Source: an uncultured Clostridia bacterium
GTDB lineage: Bacteria; Bacillota; Clostridia; TANB77; CAG-508
Assembly (NCBI GenBank): GCA_946410665.1
Contig: CAMKBC010000006.1
Location: forward strand, 1-37,876
Length of the DNA: 37,876 nucleotides
Direction of reading: 5' to 3'
Shown: piece by piece, positions 1-8,423 of the stretch
Position numbering within the stretch: position 1 is the first letter of the stretch
Layout: the number at the start of each line of letters is the position of its first letter
Position numbers and translations under genes: made by a program
Notes under the pieces: model-generated
Told to the model about the DNA's origin: nothing
What the model saw: the letters and a program-made list of their open reading frames with translations, nothing else
Databases searched by the model: none

Positions 1-654
1 ATTTAAAATGTATTCTGCTGTTACTGGATAATGAACATCTGCAAGCATTGCATAGATTGTTAGTATATCGTCGCTTCTTTTTTGTATTAGTTTATAATCC
101 AAGTATCCATCGTCTAAGAATTGTTTCATCAACTCTTCTGTTATAGCTCCTGTATTATAGTCATCTGGAGTACTATCTTTGTATATATCGTCCGTTGCTA
201 TAATATACATTATGTCTGCTTTGTCAGCATCCCTAATGATGTTGGCAAACAACAATTCTCTCTCGTTTAAATCAGCCTCTATGTGTGTTCTATTGTGGTT
301 TATAATTGCTTTTCTGATAATCTCGTCATATTTGTCTTCTTCAACAAATTTTCTAATCATCCCATCTTTAAATAAAATCTCTGCACCTAATTCGCCATGG
401 TTTACACCACTTTTTTGGTCGCTGAAAGTGTTGTATCTTCTAACTTGTTCAAATCTTCCGATATCATGAAGTAATCCTATTAACTCAGCTAATAGTCTAT
501 CTTCTTCATTTAGATTTAGATAGTTGGCTATCATTGTACTTCTTTCAACAACTCTTAATGAGTGCTTTTCTTTTCTCTCTATCTTATCTGAGTGATGATC
601 GTAATTTGCTGTATATTTTAAAAATTCTTCTTTTGCTTTTTCTATGTCTATCAT
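1..654 (-). CDS. HD-domain phosphohydrolase (3' end cut by window edge)
   Basis: I translated this by hand as 218 open codons from the ATG at 652-654 to the left edge, with no stop, so the C-terminus lies outside the window. The protein shows the HD-superfamily metal signature: an early His in KHSLRVVER, then LLHDIGRFEQ, then a histidine in NHGELGAE and an aspartate in IIRDADKAD. Such proteins hydrolyse phosphomonoesters or phosphodiesters of nucleotides; the substrate cannot be told from sequence. The start lies 1 bp after the stop of the APH-family gene, so it is the third gene of a tightly packed operon with 656-1507 and 1507-2070. Family assignment is secure, the substrate unknown. Confidence 0.85.
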   Translation of the reverse strand, partial: MIDIEKAKEEFLKYTANYDHHSDKIERKEKHSLRVVERSTMIANYLNLNEEDRLLAELIGLLHDIGRFEQVRRYNTFSDQKSGVNHGELGAEILFKDGMIRKFVEEDKYDEIIRKAIINHNRTHIEADLNERELLFANIIRDADKADIMYIIATDDIYKDSTPDDYNTGAITEELMKQFLDDGYLDYKLIQKRSDDILTIYAMLADVHYPVTAEYILN

Positions 655-655
655 T

Positions 656-1507
656 TTAATCTCCGTATATCCCTATTTTTCTCATGTAATTTATATATCC
701 ACCGTCTATGTTACTCCAAACTTTAATCTCACGATCTAGCTCTTCTTTGTTAAGTTCTTTTCCTTCTAGTTTTTCATAACTTCTAGCAATACCATCTTTA
801 AAATTTTCTGGACATCTTCCAATGATCCTTGCTAGGTCATTGTATTTGTTTCCAAATCCACCAAATCCGAAATCTATAATTGCTTTTACATTGTTGTCAT
901 CATCAAGAATAACATTGCTTGAGTTTAAATCTCCATGTACTAAACATTCAGCTTCGCTTGATTTATCTATTAAATCTTCTGTTTTCCAGAATTCATAATC
1001 TTCTTCACTTACGTGTACTCTAAGTAATTCTTCAATAAAATCATTTAAATCTAATCCGATATTAGCTGTAATATTGAATATCTCCGATTTATCATATTTT
1101 AAGTTGTGAAGTTCGTACATAAACTTTGCGATTTGTTCTGAAACTTTTTTAACATCGTTTTGGCTTAGTTCATTCATTACGTGTGCAATTGGTGTTCCTG
1201 GTATTTCTTTGTGAACACTAAATGGTCTTTCTTTATCATAATGTAATTCTAACTCGCATGTTTCAAAAGATGTTTTTCCATTTATGTATTTGCAAAATTC
1301 ATAATCTTTTACGATTGTTCTTTCCCAGAAATCATCTCTTGGAAATCTAAAGTAGTAATTACCTTCTTGGCTGTAGGCTTTAAAAACAATGTTAGTCCAA
1401 CCAGTTGTAATCATTTGAATGTCATCTATTTTTGTGATGTTTTTTTCTGATAAAACATTTCTAATTATCGAATCGAAATCTTCATCTAATTTAAAAAAGT
1501 CTTGCAT
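656..1507 (-). CDS. APH / choline-kinase family phosphotransferase
   Basis: This 283-residue soluble protein has the aminoglycoside phosphotransferase fold signature. The catalytic loop is LVHGDLNSSNVILDD (the HGDxxxxN Brenner motif, with catalytic Asp and metal-binding Asn), followed by AIIDFGFGGFG (the DFG-like metal site). Members phosphorylate small molecules such as aminoglycosides, choline, homoserine or sugars. Nothing here singles out an antibiotic substrate, so resistance should not be assumed. Its ATG overlaps the stop of the upstream guanylate-kinase-like gene (TAATG), and the HD gene begins 1 bp after its own stop, which suggests translational coupling. A nucleotide or sugar salvage role is possible from context but is only inference. 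Confidence 0.82.
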   Translation of the reverse strand: MQDFFKLDEDFDSIIRNVLSEKNITKIDDIQMITTGWTNIVFKAYSQEGNYYFRFPRDDFWERTIVKDYEFCKYINGKTSFETCELELHYDKERPFSVHKEIPGTPIAHVMNELSQNDVKKVSEQIAKFMYELHNLKYDKSEIFNITANIGLDLNDFIEELLRVHVSEEDYEFWKTEDLIDKSSEAECLVHGDLNSSNVILDDDNNVKAIIDFGFGGFGNKYNDLARIIGRCPENFKDGIARSYEKLEGKELNKEELDREIKVWSNIDGGYINYMRKIGIYGD

Positions 1508-2070
1508 TAATTATTCTCCGAATTCATTATAGTTTGTATTAACTCAATCATTCTATCTTCTGAATCTTGATCGTAGTTATTAGTAAAGACATAATCAAAT
1601 TTATTCATCATATCTTCGTCTTTTACGACTGCATTATATTGTTCTTCTATTTCTTTTAATCTAACGTCTTCTTTATCTTTTGAAAGATGTCTTTCATAAA
1701 TTCTTTCTTTTGCATCGTCTAGAGACTTTGGTAATATGTATATGGATACTAAATCGTTGCATAATCTCTTCCAGTCATCTAGTTGTGTGTAATGCATTTC
1801 AAACACTTTGTTTTCTTGTGATTCTACTTCATTTCTTAAATATGCATATTGACCATCAAAAACACCAAATCTGTAAAATATCTCACCTTTATTGTCTAAC
1901 TCGTCTAGTTCTGCTGGCGTCATAAACAACCCAGTTACACCATTTATTTCGCCTTCTCTTGGCTCTCTAGTACGAATTGTTGTTAATTTGTTAAAGTTTA
2001 GTCGGTTACAGATTGCGTTCTTGTAGAACGATTTTCCTACCCCTGTAACCCCAAAAAGTGCTACTATCAT
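1507..2070 (-). CDS. Guanylate-kinase-like P-loop protein
   Basis: The start is ATG 2068-2070, preceded by AAAGGGGA; an upstream in-frame start at 2130 lies ahead of the promoter and is not used. The protein has 187 residues. The P-loop GVTGVGKS is near the N-terminus, followed by TTIRTREPREGE, which resembles the GMP-binding TTRxPRxGE segment of guanylate kinase. A C-terminal FDYVFTNNYD resembles the FDYVIxN(D/N) element of the family. The centre is divergent, and the usual YGT motif is replaced by a YAY-type segment. It may be an accessory nucleotide kinase rather than the essential Gmk. First gene of a three-gene operon with an APH kinase and an HD phosphohydrolase. Confidence 0.75.
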   Translation of the reverse strand: MIVALFGVTGVGKSFYKNAICNRLNFNKLTTIRTREPREGEINGVTGLFMTPAELDELDNKGEIFYRFGVFDGQYAYLRNEVESQENKVFEMHYTQLDDWKRLCNDLVSIYILPKSLDDAKERIYERHLSKDKEDVRLKEIEEQYNAVVKDEDMMNKFDYVFTNNYDQDSEDRMIELIQTIMNSENN

Positions 2071-2089
2071 AAGTCCCCTTTCGGCCCAA

Positions 2090-2118
2090 ATTATATCATT
2101 TTTAAATATAAAAAGCAA
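2090..2118 (-). promoter_or_regulatory. Promoter of the GMK-like/APH/HD operon
   Basis: On the minus strand, -35 TTGCTT (2113-2118), 17 bp spacer and -10 TATAAT (2090-2095) with an upstream TGA (extended -10). It stands back to back with the tRNA-Arg promoter, the two -35 boxes only 5 bp apart. Confidence 0.7.
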
Positions 2119-2123
2119 AAATA

Positions 2124-2152
2124 TTGACACTTGGCGATAAATGTGCTAATAT
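2124..2152 (+). promoter_or_regulatory. Promoter of tRNA-Arg(TCT)
   Basis: Consensus -35 TTGACA (2124-2129), 17 bp spacer, -10 TAATAT (2147-2152) with an upstream TGC. The tRNA begins 20 bp after the -10. Confidence 0.85.
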
Positions 2153-2171
2153 ATACTTTGTTATGACTTAT

Positions 2172-2248
<77 letters not shown>

Positions 2249-2252
2249 TAAT

Positions 2253-2289
2253 AAAAAAGACTGGATTTCTCCAGTCTTTTTTTTTTTTT
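2253..2289. terminator. Bidirectional terminator (tRNA-Arg / kinase operon)
   Basis: The stem AAAGACTGG/CCAGTCTTT has a 6-nt loop, with a long T run on the plus strand and a T6 run on the minus strand. It can end both the tRNA transcript and the convergent kinase operon. Confidence 0.9.
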
Positions 2290-2292
2290 GCA

Positions 2293-4602
2293 TTAATGCT
2301 CCATATCAGGTCTTCTGCAATTCTTTTCTATTTCCTTTAAACAACTCTTAATAAACTGTTCATTTCCTTCTGCATTTGCTGTATCTAATCCAATTACGTA
2401 CTTTATTTCACCATTATCTTTTTCGCGCTTAAAAAACTTCTTTTTATCTACTTTATGAGTTGTCTTGTCTGTTGCTTGTTCTTCTATAAGTTTTACCTTT
2501 TCTAATACTTCCTTTGGAACTTCTTTTTTGTTTCTAAACGTCATTGCAAACGATGCACTTCCATCTTTTCGTGTTCCTACTACAAATACATATGAATAAC
2601 CTAATCTAATTGCTTTTGCGTCAAATTCTTTTATGTCTTGATTGTTTGACATTGTGAATCTTTCTCTGTTTGAAAGTACTATGGTGTTTCGTCTAATAAC
2701 TTGTAAATCTTTTTCATCGTAAAACCATTTCTTTATATAGCTCTTTTTTCCTTTAAACGTTTCCTTTGCAGAGTTTATTACGTAAGTAACTAAATCAGCT
2801 GATTTTTTAAATCTTGCCCCTGTTTTCTTAATCTTTTTAATTGCTTCAAACATTACTCTTGTAATATCTTCTTTTTCTGTAATACCATATTCTTTTAGCA
2901 CTCCATATGGTTCATCGTTTTTTGTAAACAATTCAGCTAATTTTTGTCTTCGCATTATATTAGATAATTCTGTCATCTCTGTATAGTATGTAGCCATCAT
3001 TTGATAATCTTGTATTCCTGCTTTTCCTACTTGAGTTAATGCTCTACATTTATACATTAATAATGTTTGATTCATTATTCTGGCACCGATTGCTTTCGAA
3101 TAATAATCATCTGTAATCATCTTCATTTTTACAGCATCCATCTCTGATACATCTCTTCGGAAGTTCTTTGATGTCTCTGCTATTTGATACATAAAGTCGC
3201 TTGGTATTCCTATCTCTTTGTGAAACAAATCATCCATTATTTTTGAAATAGTATAATTGGTATTTCCTTTTTTCTCTAGTGCTTGTGCTATTTTAGTATA
3301 TATAAATGCCCATCCAACTACTTTTCTATCGAAGTCTGTTATCGCTTCACCTTTATAGCTCTCTTGCATTTTTTGCAAATAATTTAAGAAGTCTATGTCT
3401 TGTCGTTCAAAGATTTTTTCATCTAATTCCGCATCGTTGTCAACTTTTTGTATCAAATCAATCCATATCTTGTTTGCTTCTTCTTGATCTCTATTTTGAT
3501 ATGTATTTACTCTATATCTATTTGCAGTTTTGTATTTTTCATATTTATTGCTTATTTTTTCAACGTTTGTTAATAATTCTTTTTTGATAAACTTTTGCAC
3601 TGCTGGTTCTAATATTGGTCCTGGCATATTTGCTATTATTTCATCTATATTGCTTTCAGTACACTTTTCTATTATTGTCTTTGCTGTTTCATCAGCATGT
3701 CTGTAATAATAAAAGAATATATGATCTAATAATTCATCAAAACTAATTAAGGATGTTGTTATTGATCCGATTCTTGATTGGCAAAGTTCCATCAAATGAT
3801 TATAGTCCTTTGTACCATTAAGATAATCTTCCATGTCTTTTGCTGATAATCTCAATGCTAGGCATTCTCCATTATCAAATGTTCCAATAGGAAGTGCTTT
3901 ACCTGTTTTTTTATCAAATACGATTGCAAAATTCTTTGTGTGTCTATCATTGTAATTTGTTAAACAATCCATTAAGCAGACTGAAATTAATTGCTTAACT
4001 AATTTGTCCGCTTCGTCTGGTTGTATGTTTTTAATTTTTCTTAAACTACGTTCGATTAATTCTAACGAATATCTTTCTCCTGTTGCTTCAACTGTTGCTG
4101 TTTCGTTTGTGTATGTTTCCTCTGCGTTTGATATGATCTTATCGATTGAGTTTAATATATATCTTTCGGCAAACTCAACACCAGAAATGTCTTCTCTGAC
4201 ATCATAACTTAAGCAGCCGATTCTTCTTTTATTTTTAACTATTTCTATTTTTGCGCAAGGTATACCAACCTTTTTGCATAATTGAGAATATATATGTTCA
4301 CCCACATGGAACTTGATTGGTTCTTCTCCAATGTGTGTTTGTTTTCCAGATCCACCACTAAAAGCCTCTTTTGTTCTTCTAGGTAAAACACCTTTTAATT
4401 TACTCGATGTTCTTCTACTTAAAGGTGTTCCAGAATTCTTGTTTGCTTCCAATCTATCGTGTAAATCTTTCAACTCACTTGGATATCTTGATTCTTTGTA
4501 AAGTGCTGTTCTCTTCTCTATTTTTATCCAATACTTTGCAGTTATTCCATTAGGTTCTTGTTTAAACGGCTTAAAATTACTTATATTCCTAATCTTTCTC
4601 AT
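2293..4602 (-). CDS. HipA/CtkA-like protein kinase with large unknown C-terminal region
   Basis: 769 residues. The first ~330 residues resemble the HipA/CtkA (phosphatidylinositol-kinase-like) fold. The catalytic loop is NYNDRHTKNFAI (Asp about residue 219, metal-binding Asn a few residues on), followed by GTFDNGECLAL (metal-binding Asp about 243), the arrangement seen in HipA-like kinases. A glycine-rich SGGSGKQT near residue 85-92 could be the nucleotide loop. Residues ~330-769 are alpha-helical-looking, charged and unrecognised. No membrane segment is seen. The gene follows the 4630-5895 gene by 27 bp in one transcript and ends at a shared terminator. It is not a canonical hipBA module: there is no HTH antitoxin, and the protein is much longer than HipA (~440). 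Substrate unknown. Confidence 0.65.
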   Translation of the reverse strand: MRKIRNISNFKPFKQEPNGITAKYWIKIEKRTALYKESRYPSELKDLHDRLEANKNSGTPLSRRTSSKLKGVLPRRTKEAFSGGSGKQTHIGEEPIKFHVGEHIYSQLCKKVGIPCAKIEIVKNKRRIGCLSYDVREDISGVEFAERYILNSIDKIISNAEETYTNETATVEATGERYSLELIERSLRKIKNIQPDEADKLVKQLISVCLMDCLTNYNDRHTKNFAIVFDKKTGKALPIGTFDNGECLALRLSAKDMEDYLNGTKDYNHLMELCQSRIGSITTSLISFDELLDHIFFYYYRHADETAKTIIEKCTESNIDEIIANMPGPILEPAVQKFIKKELLTNVEKISNKYEKYKTANRYRVNTYQNRDQEEANKIWIDLIQKVDNDAELDEKIFERQDIDFLNYLQKMQESYKGEAITDFDRKVVGWAFIYTKIAQALEKKGNTNYTISKIMDDLFHKEIGIPSDFMYQIAETSKNFRRDVSEMDAVKMKMITDDYYSKAIGARIMNQTLLMYKCRALTQVGKAGIQDYQMMATYYTEMTELSNIMRRQKLAELFTKNDEPYGVLKEYGITEKEDITRVMFEAIKKIKKTGARFKKSADLVTYVINSAKETFKGKKSYIKKWFYDEKDLQVIRRNTIVLSNRERFTMSNNQDIKEFDAKAIRLGYSYVFVVGTRKDGSASFAMTFRNKKEVPKEVLEKVKLIEEQATDKTTHKVDKKKFFKREKDNGEIKYVIGLDTANAEGNEQFIKSCLKEIEKNCRRPDMEH

Positions 4603-4629
4603 AACCCCTCAACTTGTATTACTTTTTTC

Positions 4630-5895
4630 TTATCTATCTTTTTCTTTTTTACTTTTGCTTTTGTAATACTCTGTTACTCTTTTTACTGCGTCTTCTGATT
4701 TTTCATACTTTTCGAATTTCTTTCTCATTTCTGCTAAATTAGAATTAAAGTATATTGTGTTTACTCCACATTCGTTTTGAGATAATAAGTAAATCTTTAA
4801 CATGAAGAGTTCTCTATCATTTAATTTTACATCAGTGTGTTGCTTTTTAGGTAATGGTATTTGTACACCGTTATCTTTACTTTCTTTCTTAAACTCAACT
4901 AGTATTTGTTTTCCTTTTTTATCTGTATATAACCAATCCATTGGCATAGTATCTATATCTTCACTAAAGTGGCTCTCTATGTATGTTGATATCATTTGGT
5001 CGTTTAATACTACTTCTCCAAGTTTATCTAATTCTCTTTCTGATACATGTTCGTCTTTTTCTATATCTGTTTTTGTTGGAATCATGCTATCTCTCATTTT
5101 AGCAGTTTCTGTTGATTTATATTGTCTTATAACTTTTAATGCTTCCTCGATTGCTTTCCCTGCAACATGATCTCCATTTATATAATTTTTCTTTAGTTTT
5201 AAGAAAGCTAATAGCATCCATTTTTCTTGTGCACTTAAACCTTCTTCAAAACTTGCATTAAAGTTTAATATGTTGTGAACAATATTTTTATTTTTTAACA
5301 CTTCTTTAGCTAAACTACTAATACCTTTTCTTACTGCTGTTTGTTGATCTTTTAATCTGTCTATATATAATCCCTTAGTTGTTAAGTAATAATCATCTGT
5401 TGCAGATTTAGAAAATGTATCTATTCTCTTTCCAATAACATCTTTTTCTTCTTCGAAAAATTCAACCTTGTCTCTAGTAGGCAAAACTTTATCCGCAAAA
5501 TTATTAAACATTGTTGAACTTACAGATACTTCTTGAGATGCTGGGAATTGTGCTAATCTTACTGTCTCATATCCCATCTTTTTAAGGTCTCTTAGCCCTG
5601 TTTTACTGTATCCAAATATATAATCTTTTTCACTACTGTCTTCTTTTGATGGTGTATTAACTATTAGGTATCCTAAAATAGTTCCTACCTCATCTAGTTC
5701 ATTCTTTTGCCAAATAACATCATATATTTTATCTATATTAATTTCAGGCGAAATAAATCTAGACTCTTCGTATTCGCCTAGAATTTCTTTTACCTCTCTT
5801 CTTTCAAGCTTTTCAAACTCTTTTGGATCTTTTCTTACAGCGTTAAATTCGCCTATGTTTCCATCTGAATTTTTACTTGTAACTTTTCTACCCAT
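4630..5895 (-). CDS. Unknown protein, possible PD-(D/E)XK nuclease motif
   Basis: The ATG at 5893-5895 has AAGAGGT 7 nt upstream and lies just inside the transcript predicted from the promoter at 5929-5957; an upstream in-frame ATG at 5982 precedes that promoter and is rejected. The product has 421 residues and belongs to no family I recognise. In its C-terminal third, PMDW (Asp about residue 320), then a hydrophobic strand and VEFKKE (Glu ~334, Lys ~336), fits the D-X13-ExK spacing of PD-(D/E)XK nucleases. This is a motif-level suggestion only. The protein is charged and soluble, without signal peptide. It is the first gene of a two-gene operon with the HipA/CtkA-like kinase, so the two probably work together. 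Confidence 0.6.
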   Translation of the reverse strand: MGRKVTSKNSDGNIGEFNAVRKDPKEFEKLERREVKEILGEYEESRFISPEINIDKIYDVIWQKNELDEVGTILGYLIVNTPSKEDSSEKDYIFGYSKTGLRDLKKMGYETVRLAQFPASQEVSVSSTMFNNFADKVLPTRDKVEFFEEEKDVIGKRIDTFSKSATDDYYLTTKGLYIDRLKDQQTAVRKGISSLAKEVLKNKNIVHNILNFNASFEEGLSAQEKWMLLAFLKLKKNYINGDHVAGKAIEEALKVIRQYKSTETAKMRDSMIPTKTDIEKDEHVSERELDKLGEVVLNDQMISTYIESHFSEDIDTMPMDWLYTDKKGKQILVEFKKESKDNGVQIPLPKKQHTDVKLNDRELFMLKIYLLSQNECGVNTIYFNSNLAEMRKKFEKYEKSEDAVKRVTEYYKSKSKKEKDR

Positions 5896-5928
5896 AAAAA
5901 TACCTCTTTTAAAAAGATTACAACTATC

Positions 5929-5957
5929 ATTATACCACATTTTACCATATTTGTAAA
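5929..5957 (-). promoter_or_regulatory. Promoter of the kinase two-gene operon
   Basis: Minus strand -35 TTTACA (5952-5957), 17 bp, -10 TATAAT (5929-5934). The start site would fall about 5922, which decides the ATG at 5895. Confidence 0.82.
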
Positions 5958-5984
5958 CATAATTTCGGTTGCTTTGTTGCATTA

Positions 5985-6021
5985 AAAAACAGCGTAATCA
6001 TTTGAAAATTACGCTGTTTTT
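5985..6021 (-). terminator. Terminator after aquaporin
   Basis: A 14-bp perfect stem (5985-5998 with 6008-6021) containing ACAGCGTAAT, with A/T runs on both outer sides. It serves the aquaporin transcript. Confidence 0.85.
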
Positions 6022-6053
6022 ACTCATTTTTTATCTTTGGTTATCTATATCAA

Positions 6054-6737
6054 TTATTCTTTTGTTTCTTCCTTCTTATTTAGGATAATATAAATTAATG
6101 CTGCGATTGCTGCACCTACTAATGGCGCTACTAAGAATAGCCAAGATTGAGCTAATGCTTCGCCACCACTAATTAATGCTGGTCCAAAGCTTCTAGCTGG
6201 GTTAACAGATGTTCCTGTTAAGTTGATTCCTAATAAATGAACAAATGTTAATGTTAAACCAATAACGATTCCTGCAACTGAACCTTTTTTCTCATCTGCT
6301 GTTACACCTAAAATTGTATAAACAAATACGCATGTTAATACAACTTCTGTTATGAAAGCTCCTCCCATGTTGATTGATGTTGCTGATGCTAAATCAAAGC
6401 CATTTGTTCCTAAAGGAATAGCTCCACCAACTGCAAATCCTGTATTGCTTAAGATTAAAAATAATAATCCTGCTCCAGCGATTGCTCCTAAGAATTGTGC
6501 AATTACGTAGAAGATGAAATCTTTAATTCCCATTCTCTTTGTAATTAACATTGCTAGTGAAACTGCTGGGTTTACATGACAACCAGAAATGTTTCCGATT
6601 ACATATGCCATTGCTACAATTGCTAAACCAAAAGCTAGTGCTGTAGCAACTAAATTTCCACCTGAAACAACAGCTATTCCACATCCGAATGTTACAAGTA
6701 CTAATGTACCTAAAAATTCTGCGAAATATTTTCTCAT
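6054..6737 (-). CDS. Aquaporin (AqpZ-like water channel)
   Basis: The start is ATG 6735-6737 with AAAGGAG upstream; the longer frame to 6782 is rejected because it runs into the promoter. 227 residues with six hydrophobic segments. Two NPA half-helices are present: GCHVNPAVS in the first half and GTSVNPARS in the second. The selectivity-filter residues match water-specific AqpZ: Phe in LAFGLA, His in FVHLLG, Thr in LTGTSV and Arg in NPARS. The glyceroporin GlpF would have larger loops and a Gly/Asp pattern, so water transport is the better call. It moves water across the cytoplasmic membrane. Single-gene transcript with its own promoter and terminator. Confidence 0.93.
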   Translation of the reverse strand: MRKYFAEFLGTLVLVTFGCGIAVVSGGNLVATALAFGLAIVAMAYVIGNISGCHVNPAVSLAMLITKRMGIKDFIFYVIAQFLGAIAGAGLLFLILSNTGFAVGGAIPLGTNGFDLASATSINMGGAFITEVVLTCVFVYTILGVTADEKKGSVAGIVIGLTLTFVHLLGINLTGTSVNPARSFGPALISGGEALAQSWLFLVAPLVGAAIAALIYIILNKKEETKE

Positions 6738-6767
6738 ATATATTTCTCCTTTCAAAATATTAACTAG

Positions 6768-6796
6768 ATTATATTTAATCAAAAAAATAAAATCAA
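6768..6796 (-). promoter_or_regulatory. Promoter of aquaporin
   Basis: Minus strand -35 TTGATT (6791-6796), 17 bp, -10 TATAAT (6768-6773). The -35 box lies inside the 3' arm of the terminator of the upstream gene. Confidence 0.7.
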
Positions 6797-6839
6797 GGAA
6801 TTTTTAAGAATGTAATAATTCTCTAAAATCCTTGATTTT
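6789..6839 (-). terminator. Terminator after YbhN-like gene
   Basis: AAAATCAAGGA (6789-6799) pairs with TCCTTGATTTT (6829-6839), with further imperfect pairing inside. On the minus strand it is followed by TTTTATTTTTTT. Confidence 0.8.
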
Positions 6840-6855
6840 ACTACGTTTTATCTAA

Positions 6856-8100
6856 TTAACTCTGCAATTTTGCAGCTTCTGCTCTTTTCTTTTCGTTTTG
6901 TTTTTCTATTCTAATATATGCTGGTACAAAGAATATTGCTCCGCATATAATTGGTAGATAGAAGATAAACAATCTCCAGAATAATATTGAAACGTTGATT
7001 GTTCCGTTTTGGAATATATCTTTGAATAATATTAAGAATCCACCTTCTGCTCCAAGTCCTGCTCCTGGTGTTGGAACAAATGACATGATAAGCATTAAGA
7101 ATGCTTGTGTTGTTACTATTTCAAAGAATGTGTATCCACTGTTTCCAAAAGCTTTGTATATTGCATATGTGATTGCATAATAGCATAGGTTTTGGAATAC
7201 ACTTATTATAACCATTGCAGCGATTGTGCCTTTTTGGCTACCCATCTTTGTGAATTGTTCGCTGTAATGTTCAACGCTACCCCTGAATTTATTGATTCTA
7301 TCTTCTGGATCTTTTACTAGTCTCTTCTTTCCAATTTTAATCTTACCACCTAACTTAATGAAAGGCTTTGCAATTTTTAACACGAAGTTTTTTCTAGTTC
7401 CTGCTAAGAAGAATGAAACAACTATTCCTATGTTTATCAAAATTCCAATTGCTCCAAGCCATACCCAATCTTTGAATAGGTTTTGGAAGAAATTAAATTG
7501 TGATAAAACAATTGATATTGTGAATAATATTAAAACAGTTTGGCCAATGATGAATTTTAGTGAAAGAACCGAAAATGTTTCACTTGCTCGCTTATTTTCT
7601 TTACTCATTACATAAACTTGCATTAATTGTCCGCCAGATGCGAATGGTGTTAAGTTGTTAAATAATTGTCCAATCATTGTGATTCTAAATGAATCCCATA
7701 CTTTGAAGTCTGGATAAATCTTTTTCATTGGAAGTACTAGTGCAATTGTTTCTGCTACCCACATTCCTAATAAGAATAATCCTGCGACTCCTAGCCACAT
7801 TCCGTTACAGTTGTCCATAAGTGCTATGATGTTTTGCATACCATCTTTTTGGATTGTGTAAATTATGAATCCTATAAAGATAACTAAAATAATAAAAACA
7901 TCTAGAATATACTTTCTTCTGTTTTTCTTAACTTGTGCCTCTGGATCTTTATTTCCTATTTCTTGATCTATTTCTTCAACATAAGCATCTTCAATTGTTT
8001 CATTGCCATATAGTCTGTCTGTTTCTCTATTATGAGGCTTTTCTAAATTGATTCTTGCGCCTGTCTCAGTTATTTCGTATTTTGGTTTTTGGTCTGCCAT
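6856..8100 (-). CDS. YbhN/UPF0104 family (LPG-synthase transmembrane-like) membrane protein
   Basis: 414 residues, ATG preceded by GAGGAGA. A charged cytosolic N-terminus of about 65 residues is followed by about eight hydrophobic helices. Diagnostic family segments are TPFASGGQLMQVYVM and FVPTPGAGLGAEGGF, the conserved loops of the AglD/MprF-type flippase-like domain. Related proteins move lipids or lipid-linked precursors across the cytoplasmic membrane, but there is no C-terminal lysyltransferase domain as in MprF, so the substrate is open. The long acidic N-terminal extension is unusual. It has its own promoter and terminator. Confidence 0.88.
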   Translation of the reverse strand: MADQKPKYEITETGARINLEKPHNRETDRLYGNETIEDAYVEEIDQEIGNKDPEAQVKKNRRKYILDVFIILVIFIGFIIYTIQKDGMQNIIALMDNCNGMWLGVAGLFLLGMWVAETIALVLPMKKIYPDFKVWDSFRITMIGQLFNNLTPFASGGQLMQVYVMSKENKRASETFSVLSLKFIIGQTVLILFTISIVLSQFNFFQNLFKDWVWLGAIGILINIGIVVSFFLAGTRKNFVLKIAKPFIKLGGKIKIGKKRLVKDPEDRINKFRGSVEHYSEQFTKMGSQKGTIAAMVIISVFQNLCYYAITYAIYKAFGNSGYTFFEIVTTQAFLMLIMSFVPTPGAGLGAEGGFLILFKDIFQNGTINVSILFWRLFIFYLPIICGAIFFVPAYIRIEKQNEKKRAEAAKLQS

Positions 8101-8130
8101 TTACCTTCTCCTCGTTTCACAATTAGCGCT

Positions 8131-8159
8131 ATTATATCTAATAATTTCACTTTTTTCAA
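8131..8159 (-). promoter_or_regulatory. Promoter of YbhN-like gene
   Basis: Minus strand -35 TTGAAA (8154-8159), 17 bp, -10 TATAAT (8131-8136); divergent from the tRNA-Arg(ACG) promoter. Confidence 0.8.
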
Positions 8160-8188
8160 CAAATTTTAGTCAATTGAAAAACAACATA

Positions 8189-8217
8189 TTGAAAAAAACA
8201 GCAAATGATAGTATAAT
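8189..8217 (+). promoter_or_regulatory. Promoter of tRNA-Arg(ACG)
   Basis: -35 TTGAAA (8189-8194), 17 bp, -10 TATAAT (8212-8217); the tRNA begins 13 bp after the -10. Confidence 0.82.
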
Positions 8218-8229
8218 CTTTATTGTTAT

Positions 8230-8306
8230 GTGACCGTGGCGTAACTGGATAGCGCATTTGGCTACGAACCAAAAGGTTGGGGGTTCGAATCCCTTCGGTC
8301 GCACCA
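8230..8306 (+). tRNA. tRNA-Arg(ACG)
   Basis: 77 nt including encoded CCA. Acceptor GTGACCG/CGGTCGC, anticodon stem TTTGG/CCAAA with loop CTACGAA (anticodon ACG, read as ICG after deamination, for CGN codons), T arm GGTTCGAAT. A short ORF on the opposite strand across it is not real. Confidence 0.96.
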
Positions 8307-8314
8307 TAACATTG

Positions 8315-8341
8315 AAAGAGGCTCGAAAGAGTCTCTTTTTT
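8315..8341 (+). terminator. Terminator after tRNA-Arg(ACG)
   Basis: Stem AAAGAGGCTC/GAGTCTCTTT with a GAAA loop, then a T run. Confidence 0.85.
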
Positions 8342-8372
8342 CACCTTTTTCCCTTTTTTATTTATGTGAATA

Positions 8373-8381
8373 TGATATAAT
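8373..8381 (+). promoter_or_regulatory. Extended -10 promoter of GPx-family gene
   Basis: TGA-TATAAT with no good -35 (CTTTTT at the right place). The start codon is about 43 bp downstream with AAAGGAA as ribosome binding site. Confidence 0.5.
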
Positions 8382-8423
8382 CCGGCTAACTGAATAGATT
8401 ACTTTTTCGAAAGGAATTTTTTT

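Noticed and set aside
656-1507. An aminoglycoside-resistance phosphotransferase.
   Set aside because: The APH fold is shared by many non-resistance kinases, and the operon context is nucleotide-like.
2293-4602. A hipBA-type toxin-antitoxin pair.
   Set aside because: The upstream partner has no HTH and is 421 residues long, and the kinase is far longer than HipA; only the kinase fold is shared.
8156-8344. A 62-codon open frame on the minus strand over tRNA-Arg(ACG).
   Set aside because: It runs across the tRNA and two promoters, with no ribosome binding site; it is a shadow of the tRNA.
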